This document shows, piece by piece, positions 26,001-34,376 of a DNA stretch of 64,000 nucleotides. The translations under genes were made by a program, and so were the position numbers. Source of the DNA: Clostridiaceae bacterium (lineage in GTDB: Bacteria > Bacillota > Clostridia > CAYPLH01 > DUMO01); contig DUMO01000064.1 in the NCBI GenBank assembly GCA_012839865.1, forward strand, positions 1 through 64,000. Reading direction: 5' to 3'. The notes beneath the pieces were generated by a model. It saw only the letters and a list, made by a program, of their open reading frames with translations, searched no databases and was not told the DNA's origin. The number at the start of each line of letters is the position of its first letter. The first letter of the stretch is position 1.

Positions 26001-26316
26001 TCTTTATACGCAGTCCAAATGCAACGTTTTCATAAACATTCAGGTGTGAAAAAAGGGCGTACTTTTGAAATATCGTGTTTACGTTCCTTTCATAAGGGGG
26101 TATATTATTTATCTTTTTGCCTTCAAAAAAGATATCGCCCTCATCAGGATTCTCAAATCCGCCAATCATTCTTAGTGTAGTTGTTTTTCCACATCCACTG
26201 GGACCTAGGAGCGTAACAAACTCGTTTTCCTTTATGGAAAGATTAATGTGGTCAACAACAGTTACACCGTCAAATTGTTTTGTAAGGTTTATAAGTTCAA
26301 TTATTGGTCCATTCAT
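26001..26316 (-). pseudogene. potA: PotA 5' fragment (spermidine/putrescine ABC ATPase)
   Basis: About 105 residues of PotA: Walker [17 protein letters not shown] and Q-loop [14 protein letters not shown], ending at [11 protein letters not shown]. The signature motif, Walker B and regulatory domain are gone, and PotD sequence begins out of frame directly after. A single deletion removed the rest of potA, presumably potB and potC, and the 5' two-thirds of potD. Confidence 0.88.
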
Positions 26317-26592
26317 TTAAACAAACCCCCATAAAAAAATGGCTCGCATTAATCCTGCTTTTTAGTTTTCCGGCAAAGAAAATGAGTCAGTGTTTATCCT
26401 GTGAAAATTCTTAATAAACAATACGTATTATTGCATTAAATGACCCTCATGTCAATAAAAAATATATTTTTTAAAAATTTAAAAAAATACCCGCAAATCA
26501 GCCATTCTAAGGCGTTTTGACATTTGGTCCGTTAAACTCTTACTACTTATTTTTTATCATTTGGGAAGAATAATAATTTCACAATAAAAAAC
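26317..26592. other. Upstream region of the former pot operon
   Basis: No gene seen. On the minus strand a TTGACA (26450-26455) and TAATAC (26425-26430) could have driven the operon, although the 19-bp spacer is poor. A palindromic AATACGTATT lies at 26421-26430. Confidence 0.35.
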
Positions 26593-26622
26593 CCGAAAAT
26601 CCTTGACTTTTAAGGTTTTCGG
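26593..26622 (-). terminator. Terminator of tRNA-Gly
   Basis: CCGAAAA-T-CCTT / AAGG-T-TTTTCGG hairpin followed by T on the minus strand. Confidence 0.8.
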
Positions 26623-26631
26623 ATAATTTTG

Positions 26632-26705
26632 TGGAGCGGGTGATGGGAATCGAACCCACACGGTCAGCTTGGGAAGCTGATATTCTACCACTAAATTACA
26701 CCCGC
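26632..26705 (-). tRNA. tRNA-Gly (anticodon CCC)
   Basis: Minus-strand cloverleaf: acceptor GCGGGTG / CACCCGC, D arm with AGTGGT, anticodon stem TCAGC/GCTGA and loop TTCCCAA giving anticodon CCC, T arm with GGTTCGATTCC, and encoded CCA (26632-26634). It reads GGG codons. Confidence 0.95.
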
Positions 26706-26880
26706 ATCTATATAAATTTGTAAGTATAAATATAACACAATCTGTGTTGTTTGTCTATATGAAAAGGATGGTCTCCCGCTTTTTTATCCTGAAAAATTTA
26801 AAACCATGGCGAGTAGACCGATTCTGTTTTGCAATCTCTTTTTAAACTTACGGTTAATCTTCCGGTTAAATCCCCGGCGG

Positions 26881-27528
26881 TTATGCCCGCACTTCCACAA
26901 GATGCTTTTCAAGCTTCCTTTTTACTCTCTGGAGAGCATTGTCTATTGATTTTACATGCCGGTCCAGTTCCTCTGAAATCTCCTGGTATGACCTTCCTTC
27001 AAGGTAAAGGGAAAGAACCTCCCACTCAAGTTCACTGAGAATCTGGGCTATTTTATCTTCAATTCCGCTGTATTCTTCACGGTTTATAATCATCTGCTCA
27101 GGATCAAGCACTGAGCTTTGACCAATAATATCAATCAGGGTTCTGTCAGAGTCATCGTCATAAAGAGGTTTATTAAGGGATACATATGAGTTCAACGGAA
27201 TGTGCTTCTGCCGGGTGGCGGTTTTTATCGCAGTAATTATCTGCCTTGTTATGCAAAGTTCAGCAAAAGCCCGGAAAGAAGACAGCTTGTCCGGCTTATA
27301 ATCACGAATGGCTTTACACAACCCAATCATGCCTTCCTGTATAATGTCCTCTCTGTCCGCTCCTATCAGGAAATATGCCCGGGCTTTGGATCTGACAAAA
27401 TTTTTATATTTGTTTATCAGGTATTCAAAGGCTTCCCTGCTGCCTGCCCTGGCATGCATGATAATTTCATCGTCAACCATTGAGGAAAAAGAATTGTGTG
27501 ACTTGGAACGTGCATTTACCCCTGACAT
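26881..27528 (-). CDS. sigH: RNA polymerase sporulation sigma factor SigH
   Basis: Encodes 215 residues of the sigma-70 family, Spo0H group: region 2 (EYLINKYKNFVRSKARAYF, GADREDIIQEGMIGLCKAIR) and region 4 (LSELEWEVLSLYLEGRSYQE, DRHVKSIDNALQRVKRKL). SigH directs early stationary-phase and sporulation transcription. Synteny supports it: rae1, rlmB and mrnC lie upstream, as in Bacillus. A GGGGGA site precedes the ATG. The gene is separated from rae1 by a 327-bp palindromic element, which may interfere with or alter co-transcription. Confidence 0.95.
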   Translation of the reverse strand: MSGVNARSKSHNSFSSMVDDEIIMHARAGSREAFEYLINKYKNFVRSKARAYFLIGADREDIIQEGMIGLCKAIRDYKPDKLSSFRAFAELCITRQIITAIKTATRQKHIPLNSYVSLNKPLYDDDSDRTLIDIIGQSSVLDPEQMIINREEYSGIEDKIAQILSELEWEVLSLYLEGRSYQEISEELDRHVKSIDNALQRVKRKLEKHLVEVRA

Positions 27529-27624
27529 AATGTCCCCCTGTGAAGTAAATATTTTCTATATTTTATACTCATCCCCTTAGGACTAATTATAGAATAGTAA
27601 TTGTGATTATGTCAAGTGAAAACG

Positions 27625-27951
27625 GGGGACCATGAGGACGGTTCTTTTAATTCCCGCACACGGGGCTACCATTCAGGCGTTATCTATGTAATTAATGCAA
27701 TTCACGAACAATCAGCTCCAATACTGCAAGTACGGCTTCGGCAAGGAAAACAATCAGTTTAAAATACCTTTTCATCAAGTAATTCCGCGAACTCGCTGCG
27801 CTCAAACACGCGGACATTACTAAGATTCAAAGGCATTTTAAGCTGTGTTTTCCTATGCCTTGCCGTAAAAGCAGTATTAGAGCTGATTGTCCATGATAAG
27901 TGCTTGAACATTAACCACGCGGGAACCACGAGAACCGTCCCCATGGTCCCC
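27625..27951. repeat. 327-bp palindromic (snap-back) element
   Basis: The two 21-bp ends are inverted copies differing at one base (27625-27645 and 27931-27951; core GGACGGTTCT / AGAACCGTCC). The interior is also self-complementary over about 150 bp per arm, for example CAATCAGCTC / GAGCTGATTG, AATACTGC / GCAGTATT and CCGCG / CGCGG near the centre. It has no transposase. Ends with GGGACGGTTCT recall REP/RAYT-associated or MITE-like repeats. It starts 97 bp upstream of the sigH ATG and ends 5 bp before the rae1 stop. Confidence 0.8.
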
Positions 27952-27955
27952 TCAT

Positions 27956-28471
27956 TTACTTTCCCCTTCTTAACTTTTCCAGTTTCTCAATTGTATCAGT
28001 GTCAAGGTTTGAGTCCAGAGTATTCAGCTTCAAATACCTTTTATTTCGCTCACTACTTCGTAATATCCTGGTATGCTTTTCAATCTCAGCTCTCAGTTCC
28101 TTCGGAGTTACCCTGACGCCACCGCTGTTCAAAACAGTGGTCTGTTCCAGGTAATCCAATGTAACTACTCTTACAACATTTTCCCTGTTCCTGCCAAGGT
28201 TATATACAAGCCTTTCTATGTAATAATCCGCTGTCTCGTTTTCCTTTGTAAAAACTACTTGTATATTGTCAAAAAAATCTACTTTTTCCTGGCTTCCTTT
28301 AACCTGGTGTGCATCAAAAACTACAATGACATTAATTTTTCGAAATCCCTGGAAGTTTGAAAGAATGTTCAGAAGTTTTTCCCTGGAATCCTCAAGAGTG
28401 TCCAGACCCGGCTTGAATATATCCCTCCAGGCATTGATAATGTTGTATCCGTCTATGATTAAGTATTCCAT
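27956..28471 (-). CDS. rae1: Rae1/YacP ribosome-associated NYN-domain endoribonuclease
   Basis: Encodes 171 residues of the NYN (PIN-like) domain: LIIDGYNIINAW and IVVFDAHQVKG provide the acidic metal ligands, and ENETADYYIERLV follows. In Bacillus, Rae1 cleaves mRNA in the ribosome A site. The C-terminal helix continues from a conserved RVTPKELRAEIE segment. It lies between rlmB (7 bp gap) and sigH, the conserved order. The stop is almost touching the palindromic element. Confidence 0.9.
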   Translation of the reverse strand: MEYLIIDGYNIINAWRDIFKPGLDTLEDSREKLLNILSNFQGFRKINVIVVFDAHQVKGSQEKVDFFDNIQVVFTKENETADYYIERLVYNLGRNRENVVRVVTLDYLEQTTVLNSGGVRVTPKELRAEIEKHTRILRSSERNKRYLKLNTLDSNLDTDTIEKLEKLRRGK

Positions 28472-28478
28472 CCGGTGA

Positions 28479-29465
28479 TTAGTTCATACCCCTTTGCTTT
28501 GAAATTTCATACATGACAATTGCCCCGGCAACTGCTGCGTTTAATGATGAGATTCTGCCCTTCATCGGAATACTGACCACAAAATCGCATTTTTCCCTTA
28601 CAAGTCTTGACATGCCCTCTCCCTCGCTGCCAATAACAAGAGCAATAGGGCCCTTTAAATCAACGCTGTAAAAAGGCTTTTCACCTGTTGTATCGGTTCC
28701 GGCCACCCAAATGCCTTTTTTCTTTAAGGCTTCAATTGTCTGGGCCATGTTTACCACCCTGGCGACAGGCACATACTCAATTGCACCTGCAGAAGCCTTT
28801 GATACCGCTGCATTCAGCCCTGCAGCTCTTCTTTTCGGTATTACCACCCCGTGGGCTCCCACCGCATCTGCGGTCCTTAAAATGGAGCCAAGATTACCTC
28901 CGTCGGTAATTCCGTCAAGGAGTATAATAAAGGGATGCTCATTCTTTTCTTCCGCCCGCCTTAGAATATCCTCCAATTCCACATATTCAGCAGCGGCAAC
29001 ACCAGCAATTACTCCCTGGTGAGCATGGGTTGATGACATTCTGTCAAGCTTTGCCTTGTCCACTTCCTGAACCACAACCCCTGCTTCCTTTGCCAGAGCC
29101 ATTATATATTTTATTGAACCTTCCCGTTCACCTTTAGCAATAAAAATCTTGTTTATTGCTCTTCCCGACTTCAGGGCTTCAATTACCGGGTTGCGTCCCT
29201 CAATAGAATAAAAGTCCTCTTCCCTTTCCTGCCGGATGCCATCTCTGCGGCTCATCTCATCCCGTTCCCAGCCGGTTTCTGCCCTACGGTTTTTCTCATC
29301 TAATTCCCGGCTGGTATCGGCCTTACGGTTCTTCTCATCTCGTTCACAGCCAGCATTGGCCATACGGTTCTCATCCATTCCCCGGCCTGCAAGGGTTTTG
29401 TAACCCTTCTCTTTTCCTTCCTGCTTTTTAAATTTATTGTCCTTTCCTTCTTTTTCCTGTCTCAT
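28479..29465 (-). CDS. rlmB: 23S rRNA 2'-O-methyltransferase RlmB (SPOUT)
   Basis: Encodes 328 residues. The catalytic half has the TrmH-family motifs LLDGITDGGNLGSILRTAD, LVIGSEGEGMSRLV and ISSLNAAVAGAIVMYE, and the substrate-binding domain starts at FYSIEGRNPVIEAL. It methylates G2251 of 23S rRNA. Unusual is an 80-residue N-terminal extension, rich in Arg, Glu and Asp, that contains four tandem units of 12-13 residues. The family normally starts near FYSIEGRNPV. The ATG choice is uncertain; an internal start would remove the repeats. Confidence 0.93.
   Translation of the reverse strand: MRQEKEGKDNKFKKQEGKEKGYKTLAGRGMDENRMANAGCERDEKNRKADTSRELDEKNRRAETGWERDEMSRRDGIRQEREEDFYSIEGRNPVIEALKSGRAINKIFIAKGEREGSIKYIMALAKEAGVVVQEVDKAKLDRMSSTHAHQGVIAGVAAAEYVELEDILRRAEEKNEHPFIILLDGITDGGNLGSILRTADAVGAHGVVIPKRRAAGLNAAVSKASAGAIEYVPVARVVNMAQTIEALKKKGIWVAGTDTTGEKPFYSVDLKGPIALVIGSEGEGMSRLVREKCDFVVSIPMKGRISSLNAAVAGAIVMYEISKQRGMN
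29223..29375 (-). repeat. 39-bp minisatellite inside rlmB
   Basis: Encodes consecutive units DENRMANAGCER, DEKNRKADTSREL, DEKNRRAETGWER and DEMSRRDGIRQER, three of 13 residues and one of 12. All are in frame, so copy number can change without breaking rlmB. Confidence 0.8.
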
Positions 29466-29628
29466 TATGTTTTTGAAACCCTTCCCTGTGGTTTTTTACC
29501 TGTCTCTCACTTTATCTGCCTGTAATTCTTCCCCAAAACAGCAAATCTGAAACTATTTAATCATTTATCTATTGATCAATTTATTAATCCAAATGAGATG
29601 ACTATTACACTTCTAAAACTGCAATCAA

Positions 29629-30081
29629 TTACCTGTCAGCGTTCTCCAATGACATTTTAAGTATACTGTTAAGCCTTTCATATTGCTTTGTAAGATATAA
29701 GTAACCAATCAGCGACTCAAACCCTGTTGCATACCTGTAATCTCCAATGTCAGCATTTTTGGGGACTGTTGCCGATTTGGCATTTCTTCCCCTTCTTAAA
29801 ACATCCTTTTCCTCATCGGTAAGCAGTTCCAATATATTGTGGGCTATATGGGCCTGCGCTCTGGCTTTCACATAATTTATGGAACGGATATGCAGCGTAT
29901 GGACGGAGGCTTTGCCGCAGGATACCAGGTATGTCCTTACATAAAGCTCAAACACGGCATCTCCTACATACGCCAAAACCAGCGGGGAAAACTGCTTTAC
30001 ATCCTTCGCCGGTATATTGATGTCATCTGATACAATTTTAAAAAAATCATCATCCATATTCAAATCAAATTCCTTGTGCAC
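29629..30081 (-). CDS. mrnC: Mini-ribonuclease 3 (MrnC)
   Basis: Encodes 150 residues, an RNase III catalytic domain without a dsRNA-binding domain: SPLVLAYVGDAVFELYVRTY carries the conserved Asp, and GDYRYATGFESLIGYLYL the second catalytic part. It matures 23S rRNA ends in Bacillus. The start is uncertain: the frame opens at a GTG, but an AAGGAA site is better placed for a TTG or ATG 7-9 codons later. Synteny with rlmB and rae1 is conserved; cysS, the usual upstream neighbour, is replaced by nrdG. Confidence 0.92.
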   Translation of the reverse strand: MHKEFDLNMDDDFFKIVSDDINIPAKDVKQFSPLVLAYVGDAVFELYVRTYLVSCGKASVHTLHIRSINYVKARAQAHIAHNILELLTDEEKDVLRRGRNAKSATVPKNADIGDYRYATGFESLIGYLYLTKQYERLNSILKMSLENADR

Positions 30082-30221
30082 TAATCAAATATATTTTCAA
30101 GCTGCATAATTTCTTTTTTTCGGTAATAGTCATTCTGTATACGATAATTACTATTCTACACCAGTGGTTATTCGATTTCTACAACCGACAATAGTATTTT
30201 GCTCTATTATACTATACCATA

Positions 30222-30935
30222 TCACAAGAGTGGCAAAATCATTTCGTACCCTCTGGTTTTACACTCTTTAACCAAAGGTTTTACTCTTCTTAAGATTGAC
30301 ATTATATAGTCTACCGTGTGTGGAATTGGATTTTTTCCCGGGTCCCGGAGAGGATATAAATACCGAACTTTCTGAATTACATAAAGGTTTGCGCCCTCAA
30401 TCATTTGAGCAATTGCAATTATATCCTCATCTGTCAGCGGTGGAGCAAAGGTTGTTCTAAATTCGTAATCCACACCGCTTTCCATAACAATTTTGATGCT
30501 TTCCTGGACTAAATCCGTGTTGATTTTGGTCCTGCAGATTTCATAATACTTTTCAAGAGGTGCCTTGATATCCATTGCAACATAATCCACAAGGTTTCTT
30601 TGACAGGCTTCTTTCAGAATTCCGGGATTGGTTCCGTTGGTGTCAAGCTTCAATAAGAACCCCAGCCCTTTTACTTCTTCCAGAAAAGACAAAAGTTCCG
30701 GCTGCAGTGTAGGCTCTCCGCCACTAATAACAACAGCATCCAGAAACCCTTTTCTTGCTTTCAGGAAGTTCATTACTTCATTTTTATTTAATATATTTTC
30801 GTTGGTTTTTTTAGATAAGAGTATCTGATTGTGACAATAAAAGCAGTTCATATTACACCCGGGGGTGAAGATGACCGCAGCCATCTTCCCCGGGTAGTCA
30901 ACAAAGGAATTCTTCTCTAATCCCGCAATGTTCAT
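30222..30935 (-). CDS. nrdG: Anaerobic ribonucleoside-triphosphate reductase activating enzyme NrdG
   Basis: Encodes 237 residues of a radical SAM activase: CxxxCxxC in TPGCNMNCFYCHN (Cys27, 31, 34) binds the [4Fe-4S] cluster, and VVISGGEPTLQPEL binds SAM. It installs the glycyl radical on NrdD. The ATG at 30935 is chosen because it begins one base after the nrdD stop; the longer frame would overlap nrdD. Co-transcribed with nrdD. Confidence 0.93.
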   Translation of the reverse strand: MNIAGLEKNSFVDYPGKMAAVIFTPGCNMNCFYCHNQILLSKKTNENILNKNEVMNFLKARKGFLDAVVISGGEPTLQPELLSFLEEVKGLGFLLKLDTNGTNPGILKEACQRNLVDYVAMDIKAPLEKYYEICRTKINTDLVQESIKIVMESGVDYEFRTTFAPPLTDEDIIAIAQMIEGANLYVIQKVRYLYPLRDPGKNPIPHTVDYIMSILRRVKPLVKECKTRGYEMILPLL

Positions 30936-30936
30936 C

Positions 30937-33027
30937 TTACGAAATCTTCTCCGATACCTTGAATTTTTCTCTATTGAAATACTCTTCCTTTTTACCTGCG
31001 TTATAGTTTTCAACAGGTCTCAAATATCCGGTAACCCTGGACCAGACTTCAGTTGTTCTTCCACATTCGGGACACTTGAAATGCTCTCCCCTGATATATC
31101 CATGATCCTGGCAGATGCTGAATGTAGGGGTTATGGATATATAAGGCATTTTGTATCTTGTAAATATTTTGCGTATTAAGTTTTTGGCAACCGCGGTTTC
31201 TTCAATGCTTTCACCAAGATACAGGTGCTGTACCGTTCCTCCTGTATAAAGGGATTGCAATTCATCCTGAAGCTCCAGCATAGTGAATATATCATCAGTA
31301 AACTCAACAGGCAACTGGGATGAATTGGTATAGTAAGGAGTATTTTTACCGGCAGTTTTAATATCTTTGAATTTTTCAACATCCATTTTTGCAAGCCGGT
31401 ATGAAGCTCCTTCAGCCGGGCTTGCCTCAAGATTGTATACATGTCCTGTTTCGCTCTGAAATTTTATGAGCAGCTCACGAAGGTATTTTAAAATATCAAT
31501 TGCAACCTCCTGCCCCTCTTGTGTGGTCAAATCCTTGCCCATAAAATTAACCAGTGCTTCATTCATTCCAACAATTCCTATTGTGCTGAAATGGTTATGC
31601 CAGTATTCCCCCGTCCTCTGCTTAATGTTTCTGAGGTAATGTGTGCAATAAGGATAAAGTCCCCTTTCGGATTGTTGTTCGATAAACTTTCTCTTTATCT
31701 CCAGAGATGTCATTCCAATTTCTGCTATCCTTTTAAGGCGTACTTTGAATTCCTCATATGTGGACGAAAGATAGCCTATCCGGGGAAGGTTTATAGTAAA
31801 AACACCTATGGAACCTGTCATTGGGTTGCTTCCGAAAAGCCCGCCTCCCCTTTTTCTAAGTTCCGTGGTGTCCAGTCTCAACCTGCAGCACATTGAAACA
31901 GCATCTTCCGGGGACAGGTCTGAATTTATATAGTTTGCAAAATAGGGTATTCCATATTTGCATGTAATTTTCATAAAAGCATCCACTACCGGACTATTCC
32001 AGTCAAAATCCTTTGTTATGTTAATAGTCGGTATGGGGAATGTAAACACTCTTCCCTTGGCGTCTCCTTCCAGCATTACATCACAGAAGGCCATGTTGAA
32101 CATGTCCATTTCCTTCTGGAAATCCCCGTATTTATCTTCAGTATACATTCCTCCCCTTATTACAGGCTCATCCTTCAAGGTTTTGGGAACTTTTATGTCG
32201 AATGTAAGGTTTGAAAAGGGGCACTGGAACCCTACCCTTGTCGGTACATTTATATTGAATATAAATTCCTGAAGGCATTGCTTTACCTGCTCATAGGTCA
32301 TGTTATCGTATCTTATGAAGGGAGCGCAATATGTATCAAAACTGGACCAGGCCTGAGCACCGGCGGTCTCCCCTTGCGTTGTGAACGTGGAATTTACTAT
32401 CTGCCCGAGGAATGATCTTAAATGCTTTGCAGGGCGGCTTTCCACCTTGCCCTTCACTCCTCCGAATCCTTCAAGGAGCAGTTGTCGAAGGTCCCAACCT
32501 GCACAGTAAGGTCCAAAAAATCCAAGATCGTGTATGTGTGCATCACCGCCTTCGTGAGCATTCCTCACTTCATCGGGATAAATTTCATATAGCCAGTACT
32601 TCTTGGTAAATGTCTCTCTCACATAATTGTTTAATCCATTGACACTTTTCTGGGTGTTTGCATTTTCCTGTATATGCCAGTCTTTATCGTTCAAATAATC
32701 TGAAAACATTTCTATGGTTGCACCGATGAGTGCATTTACTTCACGGGCGCTTCTTCTTTTTTCCCTGTACAATATGTATGCTTTTGCAGTTCTGGCATGT
32801 CCGTTCTCTATAAGGACTTTTTCAACTATATCCTGAATGCTCTCCACATCAGGTATTTTATCCTGAAATTTCTTTTCAGCAATACTTACTACTTCATCGC
32901 ATAAGATTTCCGCACGTTCGTAATCTTTTCCTCCACAAGCAACAGCAGCTTTAAATATGGCTCTTGCAATCTTGTCTTTTTGAAAGGATTCTATGCTTCC
33001 GTCTCTCTTTCTGATTTGTTTTATCAT
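30937..33027 (-). CDS. nrdD: Anaerobic ribonucleoside-triphosphate reductase NrdD
   Basis: Encodes 696 residues. It has an N-terminal ATP-cone (IRKRDGSIESFQKDKIARAI), the catalytic barrel, a C-terminal zinc site (CPEC near residue 655, with an upstream Cys-His pair) and the glycyl-radical loop RVTGYLRP near residue 670. It makes dNTPs under anaerobic conditions. The ATG at 33027 follows GGGAG at proper spacing; the frame opens 30 codons earlier without a site. The promoter at 33333-33361 overlaps an NrdR box, so it is likely repressed by NrdR. Confidence 0.95.
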   Translation of the reverse strand: MIKQIRKRDGSIESFQKDKIARAIFKAAVACGGKDYERAEILCDEVVSIAEKKFQDKIPDVESIQDIVEKVLIENGHARTAKAYILYREKRRSAREVNALIGATIEMFSDYLNDKDWHIQENANTQKSVNGLNNYVRETFTKKYWLYEIYPDEVRNAHEGGDAHIHDLGFFGPYCAGWDLRQLLLEGFGGVKGKVESRPAKHLRSFLGQIVNSTFTTQGETAGAQAWSSFDTYCAPFIRYDNMTYEQVKQCLQEFIFNINVPTRVGFQCPFSNLTFDIKVPKTLKDEPVIRGGMYTEDKYGDFQKEMDMFNMAFCDVMLEGDAKGRVFTFPIPTINITKDFDWNSPVVDAFMKITCKYGIPYFANYINSDLSPEDAVSMCCRLRLDTTELRKRGGGLFGSNPMTGSIGVFTINLPRIGYLSSTYEEFKVRLKRIAEIGMTSLEIKRKFIEQQSERGLYPYCTHYLRNIKQRTGEYWHNHFSTIGIVGMNEALVNFMGKDLTTQEGQEVAIDILKYLRELLIKFQSETGHVYNLEASPAEGASYRLAKMDVEKFKDIKTAGKNTPYYTNSSQLPVEFTDDIFTMLELQDELQSLYTGGTVQHLYLGESIEETAVAKNLIRKIFTRYKMPYISITPTFSICQDHGYIRGEHFKCPECGRTTEVWSRVTGYLRPVENYNAGKKEEYFNREKFKVSEKIS

Positions 33028-33293
33028 TCGAAACACTCCCGGCGTATATTGATATTGGTACTTCCTGGTGCATATGTACTTTCCAAAATTTCTTAATGAA
33101 TTTTCCTGAGAAGACACTGCTTAAAAAATGGTAAAGCTTTCAACTTATCCATACTGCAGGAAATCGTCTGGGCAATAATAAAAAAAAGCGAGAAAATTCA
33201 ACCTGACCGCAATCAGGAAAAATAGAACCTCTTCTTTTCACCTCCCGGAAAAATTAATTAATTCAGATTTTGAAAATGATTAAAGAGCATTGA

Positions 33294-33361
33294 TTGAGCA
33301 CCTGGCAAAGTGCTCAACATGTTGGTAAGAGTAGTATAGCACATACAATATATAGTGTCAA
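33294..33361 (-). promoter_or_regulatory. nrdDG promoter with NrdR box and leader hairpin
   Basis: On the minus strand TTGACA (33356-33361) and TATACT (33333-33338) are 17 bp apart. The spacer and -35 region carry ATACAATATATAGTGT (plus-strand 33343-33358), a close match to the NrdR operator. Downstream the roughly 300-base leader holds a perfect TTGAGCAC / GTGCTCAA stem (33294-33317). Between 33028 and 33411 there is no gene. Confidence 0.75.
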
Positions 33362-33411
33362 TAAAGGATCTGCATTATTTTCCAAATAGGACTTTGGACT
33401 TAAAAGTCATG

Positions 33412-34257
33412 TCAGACAAGAGGAATATTACTGACTTCATCAATAGCCTGAATGATTTTTGGATCAAGCTTTGGTATTCTTCGTTCACAGGGTACAGAAA
33501 CTTGACATTTTCCACAGCCATACCTTGGCTTGTATTTTTCTTTTGTAATATCCAGAAGTTCAGAACACATCTTGTGATTCTTCCCTTTTTCCAATGAAAT
33601 AGCACCAACAGGACATTTTTTTACACAAGCGCCACACATAGTGCAATATTCATATACGTCTGTATAATTTTTATCACTAATATCCAGCTTAAGGGTTGCA
33701 ACTATGCTTCCTAATCTTCCCGCCATTCCTTTTTCAGTTATGATTCCCTTTGATAAACCAAAAGTACCAAGACCGCAGACAAATGCCACATGTCTTTCTG
33801 ACCAGTTGCTTGTAAAGTCAAATGATTTAAATCTTTTATCCAATATGGGAACCACACTATCATAACCTTCTTCAACCAGTTTTGAACATAAATATTTACT
33901 AAATTCCATTAAAAATTTTTGGCCTTCTATTCGACCGTGAAGCCATCCATTTGACGGCCAATGCTTATCAATTCTGTTGCTCTTAATGATTTCATCTGTA
34001 AATGGCAGGAAATAAGAAATCACAGTATTTGCTTCTGGCAACCACTCCTTTGGAAGAATAAAATGCTCCCCTATAACAGATGGAGCTTTAAGTAAAGTAA
34101 ATCCGTTGTCTTCAGCAGAACCAAATGCGAATATAGGATTATCGAATATCTTCATTCCAACAAGTTCTTCAGTGATCGCGTCGTTCTTTGAGATATAATT
34201 ATATTCCGAGCTTTGAATAAATTCCTTAGAAATTTCAATAATATCTAGATTATTCAT
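33412..34257 (-). CDS. QueG-like 4Fe-4S reductase family protein
   Basis: Encodes 281 residues. The C-terminal two-cluster ferredoxin region (YCTMCGACVKKCP, then a Cys and YGCGKCQVSVPCE) and the upstream WSERHVAFVCGLGTFGLSKG are shared with epoxyqueuosine reductase. The key cobalamin-binding and catalytic part is shorter than in true QueG, so this may be a paralogue and not the tRNA enzyme. A GAGGGTGG site precedes the ATG. It lies alone between nrdD and metH. Confidence 0.75.
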   Translation of the reverse strand: MNNLDIIEISKEFIQSSEYNYISKNDAITEELVGMKIFDNPIFAFGSAEDNGFTLLKAPSVIGEHFILPKEWLPEANTVISYFLPFTDEIIKSNRIDKHWPSNGWLHGRIEGQKFLMEFSKYLCSKLVEEGYDSVVPILDKRFKSFDFTSNWSERHVAFVCGLGTFGLSKGIITEKGMAGRLGSIVATLKLDISDKNYTDVYEYCTMCGACVKKCPVGAISLEKGKNHKMCSELLDITKEKYKPRYGCGKCQVSVPCERRIPKLDPKIIQAIDEVSNIPLV

Positions 34258-34376
34258 AAACCACCCTCACTTGTTAATGTCAATTAAATATTATCCTGCC
34301 TGCATCAAGAATACTCGGCCTTCTCTATACATTTGAGTTTGCTAGTTCATCTTTCTCTATTAAAAAATTATAATTT

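Noticed and set aside
33375-33608. 77-codon ORF overlapping the QueG-like gene
   Set aside because: Another-frame shadow of the Fe-S protein's C-terminus.
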